Below are positions 1 through 6,765 of a stretch of 64,000 bases of DNA, one piece after another. A program made the translations under genes and the position numbers. The notes below the pieces were generated by a model. The model did not search any database. It saw only the letters and a program-made list of their open reading frames with translations, and was not told where the DNA came from. Every line of letters begins with the position of its first letter. Position 1 is the first letter of the stretch. The DNA comes from Chitinophagales bacterium (GTDB lineage Bacteria > Bacteroidota > Bacteroidia > Chitinophagales > UBA10324): the NCBI GenBank assembly GCA_019694975.1, contig JAIBAY010000008.1:1-64000 (forward strand), read 5' to 3'.

Positions 1-154
1 AGTATGTCCAGCAACAAAGGAAACCCCATTCATTATTGCCACACAATAATATTGAACTGCAAAAAAGCATCCGTATCATAATTTGCTCATGTGTAGTATA
101 GATCTAAAAACATTTTCGGGAATACCCAGATCAGTTGCAAAATGTGCCTTTCTG

Positions 155-1021
155 CTATTTGTCGCACTGCTGAAAAAAGGTGTACACCGTTTCATTGAAC
201 AACTCAGGATGTTGTTGGCAAACGCCATGCTCGGAATCCGGAAAAATACACAGTTGAGCATGCGGTAATGACTGGTATATTTTTAAGGTATGCTCAGGAC
301 GGATTAGATCATGGTCACCTGCCATGACCAAAGCAGGACACGTTATTTTTCCAAGTTCGCGGTAAGCAATATTGGGCTGATTGATCATCATGTTATTCAG
401 TGTTCGTTCCACCCTGGTGATGTCTTTCCTGTTTACTGTGGCAATCATATCATTAATTATGGATGCATCAAACGCTGTTGTATCAGGAACAACATTGGCT
501 CCACTGACGGCAATCGCTTTCACCATTGCCGGGCATTTCAGTGCCATGAGCAGGGCATTGATGCCGCCATCACTCCAGCCCAGCACATAAGCTGAGTCTA
601 TATGCAGGAAATCGAGTAATGCGCAAAAATCATCAGCCATCATATCGTAGGAAAGTGTATCGTCTGCACCGCCCGACTTGCCCTGTAACCGGCTGTCAAC
701 TGCGATAACACGATAATATTTTTCAAAGAATGGAATCTGCGCGCTGAATGCATCTATTGCACCGCCATTGCCATGCAGCATCAGGAGTGGCATGCCACTG
801 CCGTAGGTCTCATAGTACAGTTGAATGCCATGGATGTTCGCATAGTGCCCTGCGGATTTATTATTGCCATAAGCAACAGCAGTTTCATTGCGGCTATTTG
901 CCTGCGCAATGCAGATAACCGGTGTGAAAAAGGCAAGCAGCGGTAACATTGAAATTAAGGCACAGTTACGGACTTTCGTTCTGTAACGGCAAAAGACACG
1001 GAGCAGCATACTGTTCTTCAT
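155..1021 (-). CDS. secreted alpha/beta hydrolase
   Basis: Predicted exported alpha/beta-fold hydrolase of 288 residues; the substrate cannot be told from sequence. A basic N-terminus is followed by a hydrophobic stretch (about 20-38) ending near CIAQA, which fits a Sec signal peptide. The fold is supported by the oxyanion-type HGNGG at 83-87, the nucleophile elbow GWSDGG with Ser150 as nucleophile, the acid in GDHD (Asp238 most likely), and His265 in SEHGV. Length is normal for the family. It stands alone on the minus strand, with about 370 bases between it and the next gene upstream on that strand's neighbour side, so it is probably its own transcription unit. Family assignment is firm; esterase, lactonase or peptidase activity would be a guess. 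Confidence 0.88.
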   Translation of the reverse strand: MKNSMLLRVFCRYRTKVRNCALISMLPLLAFFTPVICIAQANSRNETAVAYGNNKSAGHYANIHGIQLYYETYGSGMPLLMLHGNGGAIDAFSAQIPFFEKYYRVIAVDSRLQGKSGGADDTLSYDMMADDFCALLDFLHIDSAYVLGWSDGGINALLMALKCPAMVKAIAVSGANVVPDTTAFDASIINDMIATVNRKDITRVERTLNNMMINQPNIAYRELGKITCPALVMAGDHDLIRPEHTLKIYQSLPHAQLCIFPDSEHGVCQQHPELFNETVYTFFQQCDK

Positions 1022-1395
1022 TGCGGACTTCTCATTATCACTGCGAAGAAATTCTTCAGGTGCAACGTCAGTGTTTCCTGAATTGGTCGCATTAACTCAG
1101 CTATCAAAGAAAATCAATTTTACGGGAAGCTGTCACAAAATGGGCAATCAATGCAGTCATACCGGATTTATTTAGGCATCTGTCAATGAACAGAAGATAT
1201 CCTGGCCCCTATTAATCAGGACAGGGAGACTCCGGGTATTTTGAGATAGCTTCTTAGTAAAGTAAGAACATTGCTATCCACACCGGCAATAACGTATTGC
1301 ACTGATTTGACGGAGGTGAAGTGCTATGCCTTGCATATATGCGCATCTTGATGGATTAAATGCAGCGCAGGTTCCGTTCTTGTTGCAATCGTAAA
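1022..1395. other. gene-free interval carrying a dispersed repeat copy
   Basis: No credible reading frame. The middle holds copy 1 of the dispersed element (1126-1254). The remaining bases include a short self-complementary GCATATATGC near 1333 and nothing else I recognise. Confidence 0.6.
1126..1254. repeat. dispersed element, copy 1 (about 129 bp)
   Basis: Clearly related to 51712-51846. Bases 1228-1254 are identical to 51818-51844 over 27 positions, and CTGTCAATGAA at 1180-1190 recurs at 51769-51779; the rest aligns with scattered substitutions. The ends are imperfect inverted repeats: GAAGCTGTCACAAAA at the left, and TTTTGAGATAGCTTC at the right. The centre can form a small hairpin (TCCTG 1200-1204 with CAGGA 1217-1221) where copy 2 also has one, with different bases. 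It could be a MITE-like or REP-like element, or an element read as structured RNA. No protein is encoded. Confidence 0.72.
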
Positions 1396-2082
1396 TCAAT
1401 GGTTATCGCTTTTCCATTGTACAAATACCTCGTCATCACTGAAGCCGTTGTGCTGCACAAATTTGCTGAACTGCTGCCTGTTAACGGAAAATGTATAAGG
1501 CGCGATCGTATCTTGCTCGGATGATGTCATTTCCTGCAGCTCATCAAGTGCCGCCTTTGAAGCAATACTGCTGATGATCAGTTTCCCTCCCGACAGCTTA
1601 ATTTTCCTTACCTCCCAGCTGTCACCATTGTAACGGCTGTTGATGAAATAATAACCTTTCCATTTACGGACAACATTGTCGGCGTCCAGCAAAATTAATG
1701 TGTCGGTATAGCGAAGGTGATTTATAATACTGTCGCCATCAAATAATATGATGTTTTTCTCTTTGGTCTTCACGTTGATAAGCGTGTCGCCAATAAGTAT
1801 TTCATTACTGTCGAGCTTATTGCGATGCGTCTTATAATACACATCGTACTGGCGCTGCATCAATTTATCGCTTATCATTAACGTGGAGCTGTCGGCAAGA
1901 CTCAGGTAGTTTCCCTGTAAACGCACTGGAAATGCAGGCAAATCATCAACACCAGCAGGCTGAGGCTCATTAAAAGTTACGACAGGTTCACAACCGTAAA
2001 AAAGCGCGGATAAGGTGATGATAACGAGATAAGTTAATTCTTGTCTCTTTGCTTTTGTCAAAAACGTTTTCAGTTTAAACAT
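1396..2082 (-). CDS. predicted lipoprotein of unknown function
   Basis: I do not recognise this 228-residue protein. Its N-terminus is basic, then hydrophobic (about 17-29), ending in a lipobox-like LFYGC with Cys31 as the probable lipidated residue, so it is likely anchored in the inner or outer membrane facing the periplasm or outside. The mature part is mostly beta-predicted with many charged residues and no cysteine motif or catalytic signature that I can see. It lies about 100 bases downstream of the mmcQ-like gene on the same strand and could be the last gene of that run, but the gap leaves room for its own promoter. The frame is open, ends cleanly and has normal codon use. Confidence 0.7.
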   Translation of the reverse strand: MFKLKTFLTKAKRQELTYLVIITLSALFYGCEPVVTFNEPQPAGVDDLPAFPVRLQGNYLSLADSSTLMISDKLMQRQYDVYYKTHRNKLDSNEILIGDTLINVKTKEKNIILFDGDSIINHLRYTDTLILLDADNVVRKWKGYYFINSRYNGDSWEVRKIKLSGGKLIISSIASKAALDELQEMTSSEQDTIAPYTFSVNRQQFSKFVQHNGFSDDEVFVQWKSDNH

Positions 2083-2184
2083 GGGTTAGCGACTTTAGAG
2101 GAATAATCATTGATTTACCAGGCGTGCAGCTGGAAAAAATCATGAACAAGTTCGGACAAATTATCCGCCGGTTATCCGAAATGG

Positions 2185-2559
2185 CTATTTATCTCTGCGT
2201 GAAATTTTTTGCATCGTTGCATCATGATAGGCTGCAGCAAGGGCATCAGCACACATTTCTTTCTTAATCGTTTTTAAGTTGATATGAGTCCAGCCATGTC
2301 CGCCCCATTTATTAGGTACAGGATACATTACCGTTTTGTCGTAGAGGCAAAACAAATCCTGATCTTTTACTGAAAGTTTAACGGTCGCTCTTTGTTTTTG
2401 AATATGGAGGGTTGCAAATATTTTCTTATTCACCCGAAAAGAGGTTAAATCAAAATGCGGCGCTTCGGTTGTCCCCTCAAAAGACAAAGCCATTTTACGA
2501 AAGGTAGCGATGCTCAGCATGTTATCCGGAAAATAACTGGGAATTAAGAGCGCAGGCAT
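2185..2559 (-). CDS. MmcQ/YjbR-family protein
   Basis: Small (124 residues) protein of the MmcQ/YjbR family, which has a CyaY-like fold; members are often annotated as DNA-binding but the true role is unclear. The family pattern is visible as TFRKMALSFEG, then PHFDLTSFRV, KKIFATL, and the C-terminal WGGHGWTHINL. The start used is three bases past the tonB stop, which suggests translational coupling; the internal ATG at 2520, giving MLSIATFRKM, matches the usual family N-terminus better and may be the real start. It is the fourth gene of the exbB-exbD-tonB run, although no functional link to energy transduction is known. Confidence 0.82.
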   Translation of the reverse strand: MPALLIPSYFPDNMLSIATFRKMALSFEGTTEAPHFDLTSFRVNKKIFATLHIQKQRATVKLSVKDQDLFCLYDKTVMYPVPNKWGGHGWTHINLKTIKKEMCADALAAAYHDATMQKISRRDK

Positions 2560-2562
2560 TCA

Positions 2563-3507
2563 TCATTTCACACGGAAGGTATAAGTGATAGTGCCAAACT
2601 GTTCCTCGGCTGCATCCGGATCGGCATTCACCTTTGTCTTCATCGCCGCTTCTTCTGCAAGTTGAAAAAGGTACGAGTCGGTGGTGGTAGATCCTTTTTG
2701 CGTGGCTTTTGCAAAAGTTACGGTACCGGTTTTGTCTACTTTAATATTCACGACCACCTTTCCCGTTCGCTGTGAGTTGTCAATGATGGAAGGAAAGTAA
2801 ATTATTTTTCTTCCGCTCATGCCCAATTGAGCCTTGCCGCCATCGCCGCCAAGCCCCGGGCCTCCAATGCCTGGATTACCTTCATAGCTGTCGCCGAAAG
2901 GACTGCCGTTTGGCTTGCCCTGATCGCCTGTCTTGTTGCCTGTTCCTTCGCTTGTACTGTTATTGGCGGTGCTTCCCGGATACAATGCCTTGGGCTGTGG
3001 CTTCGGAGGTGCAACGGAAGTTGGAGCGGTAATGTTTTTAGGCGTCGTGGAAGGTGAAGCAGTGTTGGTGGTGTTTCTGGATGTTTCTTTTTTAGGAATA
3101 GCAGGGGCATCTTCGTTTTCCTGCGTAATGATATCATTATTCCGTTGTTGCTGTGTGGCATTGCTTGCTTGGGCTGGAGCAGGGGCAACCAGCTCTTCAG
3201 CAATACCCATTGGCTGCACTTCCCCGGAGCCTTCCTCCACCAGTCCGATATTCAGGAAAACTCCCTGATCAGATAATGGCGGGTCAGGAGGTGTGAGGGT
3301 GAAGAAAAAGAACAGGATAAGAATGAGTATGCCGTGAACGGCCAGCGTGATACCGATGCCGCTGAGTTTGCTCTTCCTGTCGTTCCGCACATTTTCTTCA
3401 TCAAACCCGGGGTTGATATCTACCGCATGTTTAAGAAAGTTGGAAGAATCAATAACGTGCATGGCAAGTGGGTATGATAATCCGTGATTTCTTTTTTCGT
3501 TGTGCAT
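2563..3507 (-). CDS. TonB-family energy transducer
   Basis: TonB-like protein (314 residues) that would carry proton-motive energy from the ExbB/ExbD complex to outer-membrane proteins. A cytoplasmic N-terminal tail of about 48 residues is longer than in classical TonB. One transmembrane helix follows (about 49-70), then a long linker rich in Pro, Thr, Asn and Gly (about 100-225), and a C-terminal TonB domain starting near GKVVVNIKVDKTGTV. It lies 24 bases downstream of exbD in the same direction. An alternative start at residue 16 (MHVIDS) would shorten the tail. No TonB-dependent receptor is encoded nearby, so it may serve many receptors or a Tol-like role; the Bacteroidota exbB-exbD-tonB arrangement itself is standard. 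Confidence 0.88.
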   Translation of the reverse strand: MHNEKRNHGLSYPLAMHVIDSSNFLKHAVDINPGFDEENVRNDRKSKLSGIGITLAVHGILILILFFFFTLTPPDPPLSDQGVFLNIGLVEEGSGEVQPMGIAEELVAPAPAQASNATQQQRNNDIITQENEDAPAIPKKETSRNTTNTASPSTTPKNITAPTSVAPPKPQPKALYPGSTANNSTSEGTGNKTGDQGKPNGSPFGDSYEGNPGIGGPGLGGDGGKAQLGMSGRKIIYFPSIIDNSQRTGKVVVNIKVDKTGTVTFAKATQKGSTTTDSYLFQLAEEAAMKTKVNADPDAAEEQFGTITYTFRVK

Positions 3508-3531
3508 CGTCAGCGAATGACGGGAGGTCAG

Positions 3532-3933
3532 TTATTTTTTCTTATTCGTGGCCAGCACCATCTTCGCTTTCAGCTTTGTTCCGATGTCAATTACATCCAC
3601 CACATCCTGTACCGTAAGCAAATTATCTACACGAAGCACAATCGTTGGTTCATTCATGGTTGCCAGTTTAGCAGCAAGTGCCGATTCCAGGTCGGGATAT
3701 GCGACAGGCCGGTCATCAACGGCATAATTCATATTGTGATCAATACTCAGTGTTACCATCTTCTTGGCTACCGTTTGTTCACTGTTGGTTGATTTCGGCA
3801 GCGTGAGTTTGATCACGGAAGGATTCATCATGGTGGAAATGATAAGAAAAAACAACAGCAGCATGAACATGATATCATTCAATGATGAGGTGGAGACCTC
3901 CGCCTTCATCCTGGTATTTCTCCTGAATCTCAT
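3532..3933 (-). CDS. exbD: ExbD/TolR-family biopolymer transporter
   Basis: Inner-membrane partner of ExbB that conducts protons and drives TonB. The 133-residue protein has a short cytoplasmic N-terminus, a single transmembrane helix (about 18-36) with the essential membrane aspartate at Asp20 in SLNDIMF, and a periplasmic domain ending in a Lys-rich tail. Its start overlaps the exbB stop by four bases, the usual sign of coupled translation. TolR is the alternative name, but the tonB gene immediately downstream favours ExbD. Confidence 0.92.
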   Translation of the reverse strand: MRFRRNTRMKAEVSTSSLNDIMFMLLLFFLIISTMMNPSVIKLTLPKSTNSEQTVAKKMVTLSIDHNMNYAVDDRPVAYPDLESALAAKLATMNEPTIVLRVDNLLTVQDVVDVIDIGTKLKAKMVLATNKKK

Positions 3934-4637
3934 GCGGTAGGTTCCTGAATGAGGTCAATAAAGTCAACTGCATTGGCTTCGAGCATGTAGGACACCCGGT
4001 CAATCATGTTGTTCAACAGGTTAAAACATACATAAGCAAATATGCCGACAAGCAGTCCCGCCGCGGATGTAATCATTTTCTCATACAGGCCGCCTGCAAT
4101 GCCATCAATACTGATCACTTTTTCCACCGATATGGTATAGAAAATTTTTATTACGCCTGAAATGGTGCCGATAAATCCCATCATGGGTGCGATGGCAGCA
4201 ATGATGGCGAGGTAATTCATATTCCTGTCGAGCTTATATATTTCCAGCCTGCCTTCACTTTCTACCGCCGATTCCACTTCCTTGATTGGCTTGCCTATAC
4301 GTTTGATGCCTTTGCCCAGCAACCTTGCAATAGGTGTGTTGGTATTTCTGCATAACATGATGGCTGGCTCCATCTTACCGGTAAGGAGGTAGTCGCGTAT
4401 GTTCGACATGAAATTCTGATCAATCTTTGATGCCCTTCTGATCACAAGGAACCTTTCTGCCGCAAAATACACGGCGAGCAGCGATAATATCACCAATGGA
4501 TACATAATCGGGCCGCCTTTCAGGATAAGGCTCAGGAGGCTCAGCGGTTCGGCAGTAGCGGTTACAGGCGGATTTACAATACCGGCATTCGACGCTGTGT
4601 CAATGGCTGTTTGTGTAATCTGAAGGAATAATGTCAT
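3930..4637 (-). CDS. exbB: ExbB/MotA/TolQ proton-channel protein
   Basis: First gene of the exbB-exbD-tonB run. The 235-residue inner-membrane protein forms the pentameric channel that surrounds ExbD. Three membrane segments are visible: about 44-62, then after a large cytoplasmic loop about 142-165 and 190-212. The last two carry the small-residue packing typical of the family (PMMGFIGTISGVI and SAAGLLVGIFAYV). A hydrophobic-poor N-terminal extension of about 35 residues precedes the first helix. A possible promoter -7 element (TATATTTG on the minus strand, 4691-4698) lies about 54 bases upstream. Confidence 0.92.
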   Translation of the reverse strand: MTLFLQITQTAIDTASNAGIVNPPVTATAEPLSLLSLILKGGPIMYPLVILSLLAVYFAAERFLVIRRASKIDQNFMSNIRDYLLTGKMEPAIMLCRNTNTPIARLLGKGIKRIGKPIKEVESAVESEGRLEIYKLDRNMNYLAIIAAIAPMMGFIGTISGVIKIFYTISVEKVISIDGIAGGLYEKMITSAAGLLVGIFAYVCFNLLNNMIDRVSYMLEANAVDFIDLIQEPTA

Positions 4638-4690
4638 AGGGAAAAATCGGCTTAAGAACGCAATCGTGCTGTGTTTATTTTTAAGAATGA

Positions 4691-4698
4691 CAAATATA
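4691..4698 (-). promoter_or_regulatory. candidate -7 promoter element for the exbB operon
   Basis: Reads TATATTTG on the minus strand, an exact fit to the Bacteroidota -7 consensus TAnnTTTG, about 54 bases before the exbB start. I found no good -33 TTTG at the right spacing, so this rests on the -7 match alone. Confidence 0.35.
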
Positions 4699-4809
4699 CC
4701 GGATAGTGAGGCCTGCCGTCGAATGAATACTCAACAGGCAGCTTGCCAAGTGTAGGCAATTGTGGACAAAGGTTATGCAGTTGCCTGCATGTTAGTTTTT
4801 GCAGGTAAA

Positions 4810-5517
4810 TCAAAGATGCAGATAGTATGGATGCAAAAGCTGCCTGAATTCCGTGGAATAGTGGCCATCGGTATCGCGTATCGTGAGTGTTGTTTCTGTC
4901 AGCGGCAAATCAAGATTGGTTGAAAACAAAATAATCTGCCGTTTGACAGGATGGTGATCACGTTCCTTTATGAGCATGCGTTTACATGCCTGCAATGCAA
5001 CGCCTCCTGCCAGCTGCATGAATCTTTCTGCGGAGTTTGATGGCAGCAGAACGGAGAAAATTCCATCCGGTTCTAAATTTCGTTTCACCACTTCCAGTAA
5101 TTCCTGATAGGATAATTGCAAGGCATGTTTTGCCTTGTTTTTTTTAAGCGAAGGAGATTGAAAATGGTTTTCATAAAAAGGAGGATTACAGATGATCAAC
5201 GCGTATTTTGGACTGGCATGATACATCCTGATATCTGTGTGAATCACCCGGATACGGTCTTTCCAGTTACTGTTCGCCACGTTATCTGCCGCCTGCTGAA
5301 AACTGGGCTCATCTAATTCTGCCGCATCAATCAAACTGTTGCTTCGTTGTGCCAGCATCAGGGATAGCAGGCCGCTGCCGGTACCGATATCAAGCATTCG
5401 CCCTTTCGCCGTTGCAGGGGTAAAAGCGCCCAGTATACAGGCATCGGTGGATACCTTCATGGCACATTGGTCCTGTTCGATACGAAATTGCTTGAACTGG
5501 AAATAAGTATTACTCAC
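4810..5517 (-). CDS. trmN6: tRNA1(Val) adenine(37)-N6-methyltransferase
   Basis: SAM-dependent methyltransferase of the TrmN6/YfiC family, which methylates A37 of tRNA-Val. The SAM-binding loop DIGTGSG is at 43-49 and the catalytic NPPF at 111-114, as expected for N6-adenine methylation. The N-terminal pattern FKQFRIEQDQCAMKVSTDAC is characteristic of this family and separates it from rRNA or DNA N6-methylases. Length (235) is normal. It is a single minus-strand gene with about 170 bases on its exbB side and 225 on its AraC side. The family is firm; the exact tRNA target is by analogy. Confidence 0.9.
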   Translation of the reverse strand: MSNTYFQFKQFRIEQDQCAMKVSTDACILGAFTPATAKGRMLDIGTGSGLLSLMLAQRSNSLIDAAELDEPSFQQAADNVANSNWKDRIRVIHTDIRMYHASPKYALIICNPPFYENHFQSPSLKKNKAKHALQLSYQELLEVVKRNLEPDGIFSVLLPSNSAERFMQLAGGVALQACKRMLIKERDHHPVKRQIILFSTNLDLPLTETTLTIRDTDGHYSTEFRQLLHPYYLHL

Positions 5518-5742
5518 AATCGAAGAAATGTAGCCTGTATTTGAAGTAAAGTATCAAGATGCAAATAAATTTAGTAGGGCATAGCATCAAACCACATCAT
5601 CGACTGTCTTCATTTCAAAAATGCAGCAAATGGTTGCCAATCGAACTTGCAGGAAGGAAAGATAGAGACCTCTTTCCAGCAACATGTTTTGGTAAATAGT
5701 ATCCGGAATGATGATGGAATTCTTACAATAGCAGACACCTCA

Positions 5743-6501
5743 TTAATTCCGCTGTAGCGCACTGGGGAAAATGCCGGTGATTCTTTTGAATGCCTGGCTA
5801 AAATTGCCGGTGCTCGAAAATCCTACAGCTTGTGCCACCTCTGCAACGGAATGGCCGTTGGTGACAAGTAGCATCTTCGCCTTTTGCATCCTTTGTTCCT
5901 GCACAAAATCGTACACCGTGGTACCGAATAATTCTTTGAATCCTTTTTTCAGGTAACATTGATTGATGCCGGTTCGCAAAGAAAGTTCCGGTATAGTGGG
6001 AGGATCGCTCAGGTTCTCTAAAATGATGGCTCTTGCCTTGAAGAGTTTTTCCTTTTCCATTGGCCGGCTGAGGAATTTGCAGGTGCTGCAGGCTGTGTCG
6101 AAAACAGCATGGCTCTTGCTGAAACACAAGAGCAAGGCAAGTGCTTTGCTTTCCAGGAACATATTCCTGAAAATGCCCTGCAGTTCACAGGATAGAATTT
6201 CATGCAACAACAACTGACTGTTGCAACACATGGCCTGCTGTTGATGCTCGGGAAAGATACCGTCAACAAAGCCATCACCGGCAGCTGAAAATGATTGCAG
6301 GTATGGAAGGTCAAACTTAAAGATGATTTGATAGGACCGCGCTGCCGGATGATAATCTGCGCACGTGTCAGCAGGGGTGAACCGGCACGTGAGTGATACA
6401 TGGCGGTCGCTGCGCTGCAGAGCAGCATTGCATTCCGCTTCCTGCGCCATCGGACTCACCTGAAAATAAAGTCCATCTCTGATTTGCTGCTGAATCATCA
6501 C
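5743..6501 (-). CDS. AraC-family transcriptional regulator
   Basis: DNA-binding regulator of 252 residues. The C-terminal third (about 150-252) holds the two helix-turn-helix motifs of the AraC family, with TIPELSLRTGINQCYLKKGF as the first and HSVAEVAQAVGFSSTGNFSQ as the second. The N-terminal 140 residues have no family I recognise but are rich in Cys (about ten in all), including an ACSTC cluster near residue 136, which could bind metal or respond to redox state. The layout resembles PchR-type siderophore regulators. A perfect inverted repeat (6517-6539) sits 15 bases upstream of the start codon and would suit autoregulation. The divergent neighbour is the ddl-like gene, which starts 264 bases away. 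Confidence 0.88.
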   Translation of the reverse strand: MMIQQQIRDGLYFQVSPMAQEAECNAALQRSDRHVSLTCRFTPADTCADYHPAARSYQIIFKFDLPYLQSFSAAGDGFVDGIFPEHQQQAMCCNSQLLLHEILSCELQGIFRNMFLESKALALLLCFSKSHAVFDTACSTCKFLSRPMEKEKLFKARAIILENLSDPPTIPELSLRTGINQCYLKKGFKELFGTTVYDFVQEQRMQKAKMLLVTNGHSVAEVAQAVGFSSTGNFSQAFKRITGIFPSALQRN

Positions 6502-6516
6502 GGCGCAAAATAAATG

Positions 6517-6539
6517 TTATTTAGAACAATTCTAAATAA
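6517..6539. promoter_or_regulatory. perfect inverted repeat, candidate operator of the AraC gene
   Basis: Two 10-base arms, TTATTTAGAA and TTCTAAATAA, separated by CAA; every arm position pairs. It starts 15 bases upstream of the AraC-family start codon, so a protein bound here would block or shape that promoter. It has no T-run in the sense needed for a terminator and contains no coding sequence. Confidence 0.5.
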
Positions 6540-6765
6540 AAAATAAACGGCTTATTACTGAAAATCAGTCAGCCGGCCATCCTGATTCAAATGAGTTTGA
6601 ATGAAACAGCCGGATGAAAATAAACGGCTGCCGTGAATCAGCAGGCTGAAAACCGGCAGCACCACATTGCCTGTCAATATGAACTTTTCAAATTGAATCC
6701 ACCATTGACCAAGCTGTGGAATGGCAAAAAATTTCTTTTCCTTCCGATCATTACCTTTGCGCACC

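Noticed and set aside
76..268. Short frames on both strands overlapping the hydrolase 3' end
   Set aside because: Shadows of the hydrolase gene; no independent support.
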